This document shows positions 37,181 through 45,958 of a DNA stretch of 64,000 nucleotides, in pieces. The DNA comes from Nocardioides cynanchi (GTDB lineage: Bacteria > Actinomycetota > Actinomycetes > Propionibacteriales > Nocardioidaceae), in contig NZ_CP044344.1 of NCBI RefSeq assembly GCF_008761635.1, positions 434,001 to 498,000 of the forward strand, given 5' to 3'. The first letter of the stretch is position 1. Every line of letters begins with the position of its first letter. The position numbers and the translations under genes were made by a program. Below the pieces are notes generated by a model, which saw only the letters and a program-made list of their open reading frames with translations, was not told the DNA's origin and did not search any database.

Positions 37181-37692
37181 CGACGTACCTCCTCGGCGAC
37201 AGCCACCTCGCCCACCTCGGTCCGACCGCACCGGCTCTGGGAGCCGGCGTCGTCAACCTCGCCGTTGGCGGTGCTGTCGCCCAGGACCTCGGCTGCCAGG
37301 TCCACGCCGTCTCGCTGCCCGACGACGCGACCGTCGTCGTCTCCGTCGGCACCAACGACGCCGATCCGGCGCGCGGGCTGCCCCTGGACGCCTTCGGTGC
37401 GGTGGTCGACGCGTTCCTCGCGGCCCGGCCCGGGCGCCGCTGGGTGTACGTCGCCTCACCGGGCTGCGCGGGCGACATCGACGAGTCGTGGACAGCGACG
37501 GGGATGGCGCGCTACTCCGCCCGCGCGGCCGCTGCCTTCGACGCGGCCGGGGGAGTCGTGATCGACACCCCGACCCTCCTGAGCCCTCTGGGCCGGCACG
37601 CGTTCGACGAGGACCGGCTGCACCTCTCGCCGCAGGGTTACGACGCCCTGCTCGCGGCCCTGGCGTCCAGCCTGGGCACGACTCGCCCCTGA
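37177..37692 (+). CDS. SGNH/GDSL-type hydrolase
   Basis: A small SGNH hydrolase (171 aa), probably an esterase or lipase. Block I is TYLLGDSHLAHLG with the nucleophilic Ser, Block II NLAVGGAVAQDL with Gly, Block III SVGTNDADP with Asn, and Block V DRLHLSPQGYDAL with the Asp-x2-His pair. There is no signal peptide, so it is cytosolic. GTG 37177 overlaps the stop of the Rv2365c-like gene by 4 bases, indicating co-translation. The next gene (tmsA-like) begins 107 bases later. Confidence 0.87.
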   Translation: MTTYLLGDSHLAHLGPTAPALGAGVVNLAVGGAVAQDLGCQVHAVSLPDDATVVVSVGTNDADPARGLPLDAFGAVVDAFLAARPGRRWVYVASPGCAGDIDESWTATGMARYSARAAAAFDAAGGVVIDTPTLLSPLGRHAFDEDRLHLSPQGYDALLAALASSLGTTRP

Positions 37693-37799
37693 CCCGGCTG
37701 GGTCATTGCGCAGCTCTCGGGATCTCCGATACGCATGATGCGGGGATCTAACCGGACCCCGGCTCCGTTCCCGCGCGAAGCAGAGTAAGTTGGTGTCCC

Positions 37800-39194
37800 G
37801 TGTTGACCGGTGAGCGGCTCCATGAGGAGGCGGTGGCCCGCCTCCGAGCGTCGTACGACGCCATTCCCGCGGGTCAGCCCGTCCGGCTGGCCAAGCAGAC
37901 CTCCAACCTGTTCCGGCCCCGCAGCGCGACCGGCGTGCCCGGGCTGGACGTCTCCGGGCTCGGCGGCGTGATCTCGATCGACGCCGACGCGCGGACCGCG
38001 GACGTGCAGGGGATGTGCACCTACGAGCACCTCGTCGACGAGACGCTCCTGCACGGCCTGATCCCCTACGTCGTGCCCCAGCTGCGCACGATCACGCTCG
38101 GTGGGGCGGTGAGTGGCCTGGGCATCGAGTCGACCAGCTTCCGCAACGGCCTGCCCCACGAGTCGGTCGTCGAGATGGACATCTTCACCGGCGCCGGTGA
38201 CGTGGTCACGACGCGCCCGGGCGAGGAGCTGTTCGAGACGTTCCCCAACTCCTACGGCTCGCTCGGCTACGCCACCAGGCTGCGGATCAAGCTCGAGCAG
38301 GTGCCGCCGTACGTCGCGCTGCGGCACGTCCGGTTGGACGACGCGAGCCTGCTCGCCAAGACGATCAGCGACATCGTCGAGCACCGTGAGTACGCCGGTC
38401 GGCGCGTCGACGGCCTCGACGGCACGGCGTTCGCCCCGGGGGAGTACTACCTGACGCTCGCCGAGTGGACGCAGACTCCTGGTCTCGACTCCGCTCGACC
38501 AACGGGAAGCTCCGCTCGACCCGCGACGCCCTCCGACTACGCCGGGCAGCAGATCTACTACCGCTCGATCCAGGAGCGGGAGACCGACCTCCTGACCATC
38601 CACGACTACCTCTGGCGCTGGGACACCGACTGGTTCTGGTGCTCGCGGGCCTTCGGAGCCCAGCATCCGCTGCTGCGTCGGGTCTGGCCGCGGAAGTACA
38701 AGCGCTCCGACGTCTACTACCGCATGGTCGGGCTCGACCACCGCCTGCACATCGGCGCCTGGCTCGACCGGCGCAAGGGCAACCCCGAGGGCGAGCGGGT
38801 CGTGCAGGACGTGGAGATCCCGGTCGAGCGGCTGCCGGAGTTCCTCGACTGGTTCGACGCCGAGGTGGGCATGCGACCGGTCTGGCTGTGCCCGCTGATC
38901 GCGAGCCAGAAGTGGCCGACCTACCCCCTGGCGCCCGGCGAGATCTACGTCAACGTCGGGTTCTGGGGCAACGTTCCGGTCGGCCCGGACGCACCCGACG
39001 CACCGCGCAACCGCGCGATCGAGGCCAAGGTCCACGAGCTCGGCGGCCACAAGTCGCTCTACTCCGAGGCCTTCTACGACCGCGAGACCTTCGACGAGCT
39101 GTACGACGGTCCGCACCTGGCCCGGGTGAAGGCCACGTACGACCCGCAGCAGCGGTTGACCACCCTCTACGACAAGGCGGTGAAGAGACGATGA
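37800..39194 (+). CDS. FAD-binding reductase of 10-methyl fatty acid synthesis (TmsA/BfaA-like)
   Basis: FAD-linked oxidoreductase (464 aa) related to DHCR24-type reductases. The FAD_binding_4 domain (about residues 15-175) has GLGGVISIDADARTADVQG, TITLGGAVSGLGIESTSFRNG and the later NSYGSLGYATRLRI. It probably reduces the 10-methylene lipid formed by the next gene to 10-methyl (tuberculostearate-type) chains; the adjacent methyltransferase is the main reason for this call. A non-conserved insert, GLDSARPTGSSARP (about residues 228-241), comes from a repeat element at 38481-38522 and keeps the frame. The 3' end overlaps the methyltransferase (ATGA). Confidence 0.8.
   Translation: MLTGERLHEEAVARLRASYDAIPAGQPVRLAKQTSNLFRPRSATGVPGLDVSGLGGVISIDADARTADVQGMCTYEHLVDETLLHGLIPYVVPQLRTITLGGAVSGLGIESTSFRNGLPHESVVEMDIFTGAGDVVTTRPGEELFETFPNSYGSLGYATRLRIKLEQVPPYVALRHVRLDDASLLAKTISDIVEHREYAGRRVDGLDGTAFAPGEYYLTLAEWTQTPGLDSARPTGSSARPATPSDYAGQQIYYRSIQERETDLLTIHDYLWRWDTDWFWCSRAFGAQHPLLRRVWPRKYKRSDVYYRMVGLDHRLHIGAWLDRRKGNPEGERVVQDVEIPVERLPEFLDWFDAEVGMRPVWLCPLIASQKWPTYPLAPGEIYVNVGFWGNVPVGPDAPDAPRNRAIEAKVHELGGHKSLYSEAFYDRETFDELYDGPHLARVKATYDPQQRLTTLYDKAVKRR
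38481..38522 (+). repeat. In-frame REP-like element inside the reductase gene
   Basis: GGTCTCGACTCCGCTCGACC at 38481-38500 is followed by a partial second copy, TCCGCTCGACCC at 38511-38522. The same GGTCTCGACTCCGCTCGACCA head and GGCTCCGCTCGACCACCGG units are found at 48895-48970. It adds about 14 residues to the protein without changing its frame. Similar GGTCTCGA...TCGACCA repeats are familiar from Nocardioides-type genomes, so this is likely a dispersed palindromic element that has landed in a coding region. Confidence 0.7.
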
Positions 39195-40483
39195 CCACCA
39201 TCCCGATCGCGGAAGCGTTCGACCAGCTCCTCAAGGAGCCCCTGCCCCTACGGATCACGGCGTACGACGGCAGCGCGAGCGGGCCCGAAGACGCGCCGTA
39301 CTCCTTCCACGTGCGCAACGAGCGCGGTCTGGCCTACCTGATGACCGCACCCGGCGACCTCGGCCTCGGGCGTGCCTACGTCACCGGTGACCTCGAGGTC
39401 ACCGGCGTCCACCCGGGCGACCCCTACGACGCGCTGGTGATGCTGCAGAAGGGTCTGAAGTTCCGCCGGCCCTCGGCCCCGGAGCTGGTCAGGCTGCTGA
39501 CCGGTCTCGGCCTGTCGCACCTCAAGCCCCCGCCGCCGCCGAAGGAGGAGCACCTGCCCCGCTGGCGCCGGGTGCTCGAGGGGATGCGGCACTCCCGCAC
39601 CCGCGACTCCGAGGCGATCCACCACCACTACGACGTCTCGAACGCCTTCTACGAGCTGGTCCTGGGCCCGTCGATGACCTACACCTGCGCCGTCTACCCG
39701 AACGACGACGCGAGCCTCGAGCAGGCGCAGGAGTACAAGTACGACCTGATCGCCCGCAAGCTCGACCTCAAGCCGGGCATGCGCCTGCTCGACGTGGGCT
39801 GCGGCTGGGGCGGGATGGTCCGCCACGCCGCGCAGCACTACGGCGTGAAGGTGCTGGGGGTGACGCTGTCGCGCGAGCAGGCCACCTGGGCGCAGGAGAA
39901 GATCAAGGAGATGGGTCTCGACCATCTCGCCGAGGTCCGGCACAGCGACTACCGCGACGTCACCGAGACCGGCTTCGACGCGGTCAGCTCGATCGGGCTG
40001 ACCGAGCACATCGGGGTGAAGAACTACCCGTCCTACTTCGGGTTCCTGCACGACCGCCTCCGTGACGAGGGCCGGCTGCTCAACCACTGCATCACCCGCC
40101 CGCACAACCGCAAGGAGGAGACCGGCGCCTTCATCGACCGCTACGTCTTCCCCGACGGCGAGCTGACCGGCTCAGGCCGGATCATCACCGACGTGCAGAA
40201 CGCGGGCCTCGAGGTCATGCACGAGGAGAACTTCCGCCGCCACTACGCCAAGACGCTGGCCGGCTGGTGCAAGAACCTCGCGGACAACTGGGACGCGTGC
40301 GTCGCCGAGGTCGGCGAGGGCACGGCCCGGGTGTGGGGTCTCTACATGGCCGGGTCGCGGCTGGCCTTCGAGCGCAACGAGATCCAGCTCCACCACGTGC
40401 TGGCCACGAAGACGACGGCGGACGGTCGCGACGGCTTCCCGCTGCGACCGAGCTTCGAGCACGACGCCGGCAACCGCGGCTAG
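39191..40483 (+). CDS. SAM-dependent fatty acyl methyltransferase (TmsB/BfaB-like)
   Basis: Member of the cyclopropane-fatty-acid synthase/mycolic methyltransferase group, 430 aa. After an N-terminal 130 residues, HHHYDVSNAFYELVLGPSMTYTCAVYP starts the catalytic part. SAM motif I is RLLDVGCGWGGMVRHAA (about 198-214), followed by VLGVTLSREQATWAQEK and SIGLTEHIGVKNYPSYF. It is expected to methylate the double bond of phospholipid-bound oleate. The order reductase-methyltransferase with ATGA overlap is the arrangement known for 10-methyl fatty acid synthesis (tmsAB, bfaAB). Ordinary cyclopropanation cannot be excluded. Confidence 0.85.
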   Translation: MTTIPIAEAFDQLLKEPLPLRITAYDGSASGPEDAPYSFHVRNERGLAYLMTAPGDLGLGRAYVTGDLEVTGVHPGDPYDALVMLQKGLKFRRPSAPELVRLLTGLGLSHLKPPPPPKEEHLPRWRRVLEGMRHSRTRDSEAIHHHYDVSNAFYELVLGPSMTYTCAVYPNDDASLEQAQEYKYDLIARKLDLKPGMRLLDVGCGWGGMVRHAAQHYGVKVLGVTLSREQATWAQEKIKEMGLDHLAEVRHSDYRDVTETGFDAVSSIGLTEHIGVKNYPSYFGFLHDRLRDEGRLLNHCITRPHNRKEETGAFIDRYVFPDGELTGSGRIITDVQNAGLEVMHEENFRRHYAKTLAGWCKNLADNWDACVAEVGEGTARVWGLYMAGSRLAFERNEIQLHHVLATKTTADGRDGFPLRPSFEHDAGNRG

Positions 40484-41517
40484 CCGGGCTGGATCGAGAC
40501 CCGGAGCCGTCGGCGTCGGAGCAGGCGCCAGGCGGCGATGATCACCAGGGCGTAGGCGGCACCGGCGAGCTCGTCGACGACGTAGTGCTCGCCGCCGTAC
40601 AGCAGCGCGAAGCCCATGGCCAGGGGATAGCAGGCGAGGAGGGCCTTCTGCCACCACGTCCGGCCCCACCAGAAGAAGCCCGCGGCGAGGGTGGCGTAGG
40701 CGGTGTGCAGCGAGGGCATGGCGGCGACCGGGTTCACGAGGTACTGGCCCTGGCTGACCATCCCGCCGACCATGTGCAGCCCGATCAGGTCGAAGCCCTC
40801 GGTGGTGTAGCGCCCGACGAAGCCGCCGGGGAACACGCCGCCGTCCTGGGCCAGCCACGGCGGGGCCATCGGGTAGAGGAAGTACGTCGTCACCCCGGCC
40901 ACCGCCAGTGCGATCACCATCCGCATCCAGATCAGGAAACGCGCCCGGTTGCGGATCCAGAGCACCACCGCGACCGTCGGCATCACCAGGAAGTGGCTGA
41001 CGTAGACCAGGCTGACCAGCAGGCCGTACCACGGCACGGCGGTGCCCGGGTGGAAGTGCTCCTGCACCCAGGTGGTCGGCATCGTCCCGCCACCGAGCCA
41101 CTGGTCGAACCGGATCGGGAACATCACGTGCAGTGGCAGGCCGAGCTTGTTCGAGACGTCATGGATCGGGTAGGCCCGGTGGGCGATCTGCTGCGCCGTG
41201 TACGGCGCGGCGTACCCGCGGCTGTAGTCGTAGGCCAGCAGCACCGCCTCGAACGGCAGCCAGTCGACCATCATCTGCCACCAGGCGGACCACCCGCGAC
41301 CGAGCACCGCGATGGTCAGGAAGGCCAGCACGCCGCCGTAGATGCCGAGCCGGTCGGTCGGCACTCCCTGGAAGACGACGAAGAGCAGCAGGCCCACGGC
41401 GTACGCCGCGAAGGCCGCCCAGCGCACGTGGCGCCAGCGCCAGCCGGTCGAGCGCATCCGCTCCGGCCCACGGACGCGCTCCAGCGAGGTCTCGCTGGGG
41501 ACATCGGTGAGCGCCAC
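40480..41517 (-). CDS. PAP2 / inositol phosphotransferase-like membrane protein
   Basis: A 345-aa membrane protein of the PAP2_3 group, with about six helices. Catalytic motifs are AAMPSLHTAYATL (about residues 260-272) and GGEHYVVDELAG (about 305-316), the C2-C3 domains of the phosphatase superfamily; EAVLLAYDYSRGYA near residue 90 is the first motif region. It may dephosphorylate or transfer a lipid phosphate headgroup. GTG 41517 is the start. Stop codon TAG of this gene and of the convergent methyltransferase share the CTAG at 40480-40483, so the two are separate units. Confidence 0.82.
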   Translation of the reverse strand: MALTDVPSETSLERVRGPERMRSTGWRWRHVRWAAFAAYAVGLLLFVVFQGVPTDRLGIYGGVLAFLTIAVLGRGWSAWWQMMVDWLPFEAVLLAYDYSRGYAAPYTAQQIAHRAYPIHDVSNKLGLPLHVMFPIRFDQWLGGGTMPTTWVQEHFHPGTAVPWYGLLVSLVYVSHFLVMPTVAVVLWIRNRARFLIWMRMVIALAVAGVTTYFLYPMAPPWLAQDGGVFPGGFVGRYTTEGFDLIGLHMVGGMVSQGQYLVNPVAAMPSLHTAYATLAAGFFWWGRTWWQKALLACYPLAMGFALLYGGEHYVVDELAGAAYALVIIAAWRLLRRRRLRVSIQPG

Positions 41518-41561
41518 CCGGCGATGCTAACCGGCTCTGCCTCGAGCACTAGCCTTGACGC

Positions 41562-42341
41562 GTGAGCACCAGGGCGCAGCGGTACGACGCGACGGTGCTG
41601 CACCGCGAGCAGATCTCCCCGCACCTGGTCCGGCTGACCCTGTCCGCACCCGGCCTGGAGAGCACCGGGGTGCCCGACGAGTGGGTCGGTCTGGTGGTGC
41701 CCGGCCAGTTCCAGGTGCGCTACTACACCGCCCGGGCCCTGACCGGCGACGTGATCGTGCTCGACGTCGTGGTCCACGACCACGGCCTGGTGACGAGCTG
41801 GGCCAGTGGTGACTGCCTGGGCGACCGGGTGGTGCTGACCGGCGCCCAGACCTCGTTCGCACTGCCCGACGACGCGGAGTGGCTGCTGCTGGTAGGTGAC
41901 CTGACCGCGATGCCGGCGATGGCCCGGATCGCCGAGGCGGTCCCGCAGTGGTCGACCGGGGTCGAGAGCATCCGGATCTGGGCCGAGGTCCCCGACGACC
42001 TCGCCGGCTACCTGCCCGCCGATGCAGACGTCACCTGGCTGTCGCCACCCGCGCCTGGGCAGTCGCGCCTGGCCGAGGTGGTCGAGTCGATCGAGTGGCC
42101 CGAGGGTCAGGGCTACTTCTGGATGGCCGGCGAGTCGGCCCAGATGCGGGCGATCCGCAAGCACCTGATGCGCGAGCGGCGCCTGCCCAGCTCGGCGTAC
42201 GACGTGATGGGCTACTGGCGAGCGGTCAGCGCGCGGCAGCCGCGTGCGGTCGACCCGGAGCCGATCTGGCGGGCGGGCAAGGCCGCGGGGCACAGCGACG
42301 AGCAGATCTGGGCGGCGTACGACGAGGCCCGCGGTGGCTGA
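41562..42341 (+). CDS. Siderophore-interacting protein (ViuB/FAD-dependent ferric reductase family)
   Basis: A 259-aa FAD-dependent oxidoreductase of the SIP family, which reduces or releases iron from ferric siderophores. FAD binding is seen in PGQFQVRYYTARALTG (RxYT), with HGLVTSWASGDCLGDRVVLTGA after it. The C-terminal half has WLLLVGDLTAMPAMARI and YFWMAGESAQMRAIRKHLM, then GYWRAV, all typical of SIP proteins. No siderophore transport genes adjoin it. GTG 41562 starts 45 bases after the divergent PAP2-type gene. The era GTG overlaps its 3' end by 8 bases. Confidence 0.88.
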   Translation: MSTRAQRYDATVLHREQISPHLVRLTLSAPGLESTGVPDEWVGLVVPGQFQVRYYTARALTGDVIVLDVVVHDHGLVTSWASGDCLGDRVVLTGAQTSFALPDDAEWLLLVGDLTAMPAMARIAEAVPQWSTGVESIRIWAEVPDDLAGYLPADADVTWLSPPAPGQSRLAEVVESIEWPEGQGYFWMAGESAQMRAIRKHLMRERRLPSSAYDVMGYWRAVSARQPRAVDPEPIWRAGKAAGHSDEQIWAAYDEARGG

Positions 42342-43272
42342 CTACAGCGAGCACGGCGCGGGCTTCCGCAGCGGCTTCGCGTCGTTCGTGGGCCGGCCGA
42401 ACGCGGGCAAGTCGACCCTGACCAACGCGATGGTGGGCACCAAGATCGTGATCACCTCCGACAAGCCGCAGACCACCCGGACGGTCGTGCGCGGCATCGT
42501 CAACCGCGAGGACGCCCAGCTGATCCTGGTCGACACCCCCGGACTGCACCGGCCGCGCACCCTGCTCGGCGAGCGGCTCAACGACCTCGTGCACGCGACC
42601 TGGGCCGAGGTCGACGTGGTCGCGGTCTGCTTCCCCGCCGACGAGAAGATCGGCCCGGGCGACCGGTTCCTGGTCAGCGAGCTGGCCAAGGTACGCAACA
42701 CCACCCGGATCGCGGTCGCCACCAAGACCGACCTGGCCGACGGCGAGCGGATCGGCCAGCACCTGCTCGACATCGCCGAGCTCGGCCACGAGACCGGCAC
42801 CGAGTGGGCCGAGATCGTGCCGGTCTCGGCCGTGTCGGGCGATCAGGTGGGCCTGCTCGCCGACCTGCTGGTGGGGCTGCTGCCCGAGGGCCCGCAGCTC
42901 TACCCGGACGGCGACCTCACCGACGCCCCCGAAGAGGTCCTCGTCGCCGAGCTGATCCGCGAGGCGGCCCTGGACGGCGTGCGCGACGAGCTCCCGCACT
43001 CGATCGCGGTCGTGGTCGAGGAGATGGGCCTGCGCGAGGGTCGCTCGGAGGACCGGCCGCTGCTCGACATCCACGCCAACCTCTTCGTGGAGCGGTCGTC
43101 GCAGAAGGGGATCGTGATCGGCCACCAGGGTGCTCGGCTCAAGCACGTCGGCACCGTGGCCCGCAAGCAGATCGAGGCCCTGCTCGGCACCCCGGTCTAC
43201 CTCGACCTGCACGTCAAGATCGCCAAGGACTGGCAGCGCGACCCCAAGCAGCTGCGACGCCTCGGCTTCTGA
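42334..43272 (+). CDS. era: GTPase Era
   Basis: Ribosome-assembly GTPase binding the 3' end of 16S rRNA, 312 aa. G1 is VGRPNAGKST, G3 LVDTPG, G4 TKTD (VATKTDLAD) and G5 VSAVSG; the KH domain at the C-terminus includes IVIGHQGARLKHVGTVARKQIEALLG and VKIAKDWQRDPKQLRRLGF. GTG 42334 follows GACGAGGCCC and overlaps the SIP gene, so era is probably translated with it here. In Mycobacterium era follows Rv2365c; here about 5 kb of other genes lie between. A 6-bp hairpin containing the stop codon follows. Confidence 0.96.
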   Translation: MADYSEHGAGFRSGFASFVGRPNAGKSTLTNAMVGTKIVITSDKPQTTRTVVRGIVNREDAQLILVDTPGLHRPRTLLGERLNDLVHATWAEVDVVAVCFPADEKIGPGDRFLVSELAKVRNTTRIAVATKTDLADGERIGQHLLDIAELGHETGTEWAEIVPVSAVSGDQVGLLADLLVGLLPEGPQLYPDGDLTDAPEEVLVAELIREAALDGVRDELPHSIAVVVEEMGLREGRSEDRPLLDIHANLFVERSSQKGIVIGHQGARLKHVGTVARKQIEALLGTPVYLDLHVKIAKDWQRDPKQLRRLGF

Positions 43273-43284
43273 CCCGTCGGGTCA
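43270..43284. terminator. Hairpin containing stop codons of two convergent genes
   Basis: TGACCC (43270-43275), GTC loop, GGGTCA (43279-43284). The left arm begins with the era TGA stop and the right arm ends with the TCA complement of the next gene's TGA stop. The 15-base hairpin is symmetric and could end transcription from both sides, though there is no U-tract. Confidence 0.5.
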
Positions 43285-44097
43285 GCTCGGCGCCCAGCAC
43301 ACGCCGTAGGTCTGCCCCGAGCGCCACTGCTGAGGGGTCGGCCATTGGTAGGACCAGCGGAAGTTGAGGGGATCGGCGGCCACCGCGTGGGCGGCGTCCT
43401 GGCAGGGCGTCTGGCCGGCGGCCTTCACCTGGTCGGTGCCGGGGTAGGAGCCGGCCGCGAAGTCCACGGTGCGCAGCGCTCGCCAGGTGTGGGGCGAGGA
43501 GCAGATCCGCTGCTGGAAGCCGGCCGTGCCGGGCTCCGCGGTGCCGCAGAGTGCGAAGCGCTGACGCGTCGTGTCGCTGTCGAGCGCGCCGGCGATCGGA
43601 CCGGTGAGCGGCGCGAGGTCCTGGTCGCCGCGGATCGCGATCGCCTCGCAGCGGAACCAGCGGGCGCCCGCCTGCGCCTGCTCGAGGGTGGGGGTGAACC
43701 ACACGGTGCGGAGCAGGCTGAGCCGGCGGTCGTCCACGCTGCCGCCCACGAACGACGCGAAGCGGCGCGGGCAGGCGGTCGAGACGAGGTGGTGGACCGC
43801 GGGCCCGTCGACCGGCTGGTCCGGGGGGAGCCTGCCGACGAAGAAGGTCACCGCGGTGTGCGGCCCGGTGCAGGGCGCCGGCTTGAGGTCGCTGGTCGGT
43901 GCCAGCGCGTCGGTGTAGCCCAGCCGGTAGCAGGCGTGCGCCGGCGGGGGCGGCGGAGGAGGAGCGGGGCTGACCACGGTCGCCGACGACGTGGGCGACT
44001 GCAGGGGTGTGGCCGCGACCTGGGGTGTCGACGAGCCGGAGGAGGACGAGCAGCCGGCCAGCACGAGGCCGGCCAGCACCCCCGCGAGGAGCCTCAC
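43282..44097 (-). CDS. Septum-formation-family-like lipoprotein A
   Basis: Lipoprotein (271 aa): signal peptide VRLLAGVLAGLVLAGC, then a Ser/Pro/Ala linker (about 18-55). The exported part has two similar halves with conserved cysteine pairs: CYRLGYTDAL...PCTGPHTAVTFFVG, and FALCGTAEPGT...CSSPHTWRALRTVDF. The C-(x)-CxxxHT pattern resembles the actinobacterial Septum_form (PF13845) group. Overlap of its GTG with the upstream gene's stop couples the two. The partner at 44094 and a third homologue at 45959 share the same layout, so this is a small local family; function not known. Confidence 0.7.
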   Translation of the reverse strand: MRLLAGVLAGLVLAGCSSSSGSSTPQVAATPLQSPTSSATVVSPAPPPPPPPAHACYRLGYTDALAPTSDLKPAPCTGPHTAVTFFVGRLPPDQPVDGPAVHHLVSTACPRRFASFVGGSVDDRRLSLLRTVWFTPTLEQAQAGARWFRCEAIAIRGDQDLAPLTGPIAGALDSDTTRQRFALCGTAEPGTAGFQQRICSSPHTWRALRTVDFAAGSYPGTDQVKAAGQTPCQDAAHAVAADPLNFRWSYQWPTPQQWRSGQTYGVCWAPS

Positions 44098-44888
44098 GAC
44101 GTCATCCTCGCCCAGCACACCGAGCGCCGGTTGCCGGACTGCCACTCCGCCTCGTGGAACCACGAGTAGCCGAAGTCGTAGTCCACCGGGTAGTCGAGGA
44201 ACGCGCCCACGGACTTCGAGCAGAAGTCGCGGGTCCGGCTCTGGACCACCCGGTCGCCGGGATAGGAGTCGCCCGGCTGGCCGACCACGATCGTGGTCAC
44301 CGCGCGCCAGTCGTGCTGGTCGCTGCACGGCACCTTGACCGAGCCGCTGACCGTGGCGCCCTGCGCGCAGACCATCCACGCGTCGGCGGGGCGGCCCAGG
44401 AGCAGGCCCTTGGCCTGGGTCGGCAGGTCGACGTACGCACGGGTCTGGTCGCCGCCTCCGATCACGTCGCAGCGGTACCACCGGGCTCCGGCGTCCCACG
44501 CCTGCTGGCTCGGCCGGAACCACGCCCAGCTGAGGATGGTGCGCATCGCCAGGCTCACGTCGGCACCGGTGAACCGGATGAACTGGTCGGAACAGGTGCG
44601 GTAGGCCCAGGCGGCGAGCCCCGGGTCGTCGTACGCCGTCGCCGCGAAGCGACCCGGCAGCGCGCCGGCGGCGAAGGTCTCGGCGGTGTGCTTGTCGCTG
44701 CACGGGACGGCGGCGGTGGCGTTGCTGGGCTGGGCGACCTCGGTCGGGGTGAGCAGCCGGCAGACGCCGACGTCCGGCGCGACCGTGGAGTCGGCCTTCG
44801 GGTCGCGGCCGCCGGACCCGCCGAAGCAGCCGGTCAGGAGCAGCGCAGCGCTCAGCAGGGGGATGGCCAGGCGCGGGGCGTGCAGCAC
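44094..44888 (-). CDS. Septum-formation-family-like lipoprotein B
   Basis: Paralogue of the next gene, 264 aa. The GTG at 44888 is chosen because AGGGGG lies 6 bases before it; GTG 44915 would add nine residues. The signal peptide is LLSAALLLTGC. Mature part: VCRLLTPTEV...PCSDKHTAETFAAG, and AWMVCAQGATVSG...PCSDQHDWRAVTTIVVGQPGDSYPGDRVV, repeating the Cys-x-His pattern of lipoprotein A, with WAWFRPSQQAWDAGARWYRCDVIG in between. Such proteins probably fold with disulfides outside the cell. Coupled to lipoprotein A by a GTGA overlap. Confidence 0.7.
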   Translation of the reverse strand: MLHAPRLAIPLLSAALLLTGCFGGSGGRDPKADSTVAPDVGVCRLLTPTEVAQPSNATAAVPCSDKHTAETFAAGALPGRFAATAYDDPGLAAWAYRTCSDQFIRFTGADVSLAMRTILSWAWFRPSQQAWDAGARWYRCDVIGGGDQTRAYVDLPTQAKGLLLGRPADAWMVCAQGATVSGSVKVPCSDQHDWRAVTTIVVGQPGDSYPGDRVVQSRTRDFCSKSVGAFLDYPVDYDFGYSWFHEAEWQSGNRRSVCWARMTS

Positions 44889-44979
44889 TGAGAACCCCCT
44901 GACGGTCGGCGACACGATGGCCGCGATGCTACCGACTGTCGCGAGGTGGCCGAGGCGGAGCGTGGCCTAGCATCGGCGC

Positions 44980-45546
44980 GTGCTGGAGGTGCGGGCGGCG
45001 ACGCGCGAGGACCGGGACGACGTCGTCCGGGTGATGGCGTCGGCCTTCGACGACGACCCGGTGACCCGGTGGCTGGTCCCGGAGGGTCGTTCGCTCGTCC
45101 CGCTCTTCCGGGCCCACCTCGGGACCGCGAACGCCCACGCGCAGAGCGTCGACGTGGCCGTGGCCGACGGGGTGGCGGTGGGTGCGGCGATCTGGCAGGA
45201 GCCCGGCTACCGGGTCAGCACGTGGCGCCAGCTGGCCGCGATCCCGGCCTACGCGCGTGCCCTGGGCCGGCACCTGGGGCGCGGCGCGACCGTGGAGTCG
45301 GTGATGCACCGGGCCCGGCCGCACGAGGAGTTCTGGTACCTCGCCGGCGTCGGTGCGGTGCGACGTGGCGAGGGCATCGGCTCCGCGATGCTGCGGCACC
45401 GGCTCGACCGGGTTGCGGGGCCGGCGTACCTCGAGAGCAGCAAACAGGAGAACATCTCCCTCTACGAACGCTTCGGGTTCGAGCAGCGCGACCCGATCCG
45501 GGTGCCCGGTGGACCCGAGCTCTGGCCGATGTGGCGGAAGGGATGA
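44980..45546 (+). CDS. GNAT family N-acetyltransferase
   Basis: A 188-aa GNAT. VLEVRAATREDRDDVVRVMASAFDDDPVTRWLVP is the start typical of the PuaF-like/puromycin-type acetyltransferase group. The acetyl-CoA loop is WYLAGVGAVRRGEGIGSAML (V-R-R-G-E-G-I-G), and YLESSKQENISLYERFGFEQRDPI forms the C-terminal strand pair. Substrate is unknown. It starts 91 bases from the divergent lipoprotein B and is followed 4 bases later by a small membrane protein gene on the same strand. Confidence 0.87.
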   Translation: MLEVRAATREDRDDVVRVMASAFDDDPVTRWLVPEGRSLVPLFRAHLGTANAHAQSVDVAVADGVAVGAAIWQEPGYRVSTWRQLAAIPAYARALGRHLGRGATVESVMHRARPHEEFWYLAGVGAVRRGEGIGSAMLRHRLDRVAGPAYLESSKQENISLYERFGFEQRDPIRVPGGPELWPMWRKG

Positions 45547-45550
45547 CGGG

Positions 45551-45949
45551 GTGAAGAGCGTCGACTGGGAGACGCTGCGGCTCTTCCTGCACGTGCTGGC
45601 CGCGACCGTGTGGGTGGGCGGTCAGCTGGTGCTGGCCGCCCTGGTCCCCGCGCTGCGGAGCGCCGGCCAGGGCGTGACCGCCACCGCCGCCCGGGCGTTC
45701 AACCGGGTGGCCTGGCCGGCCTTCGGCGTCCTCGTCGTGACCGGCGTGTGGAACGTGGTCGCGGTGGACGACACCTCGGACGCCTTCCAGCACACCCTGA
45801 TGCTCAAGTACGTGCTGGTACTGGCCTCCGGTGTCACCGCGCTGGTCCACCAGCGCGCCTCGTCACGCGCGACGATGGCGGTCTTCGGCGCCCTCACCGG
45901 GCTGTGCGCCCTGGGTGCGCTGTTCGTCGGGGTGCTGCTCGCGCAGTAG
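45551..45949 (+). CDS. CopD-like small membrane protein
   Basis: A 132-aa membrane protein with four helices: LRLFLHVLAATVWVGGQLVLAAL, AWPAFGVLVVTGVWNVV, TLMLKYVLVLASGVTALVHQ and AVFGALTGLCALGALFVGVL. LHVLAATVWVGGQ matches the conserved His-containing helix of CopD/YcnJ-type or DUF2269-type proteins, thought to bind heme or copper. It begins with GTG 4 bases after the GNAT gene, so they form an operon. Not definitely a copper protein. Confidence 0.7.
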   Translation: MKSVDWETLRLFLHVLAATVWVGGQLVLAALVPALRSAGQGVTATAARAFNRVAWPAFGVLVVTGVWNVVAVDDTSDAFQHTLMLKYVLVLASGVTALVHQRASSRATMAVFGALTGLCALGALFVGVLLAQ

Positions 45950-45958
45950 CTGCCGCCG

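Noticed and set aside
40480..41517. PAP2-type protein as a third gene of the 10-methyl fatty acid operon
   Set aside because: It is on the opposite strand and convergent with the methyltransferase, so it cannot be in the same transcript.
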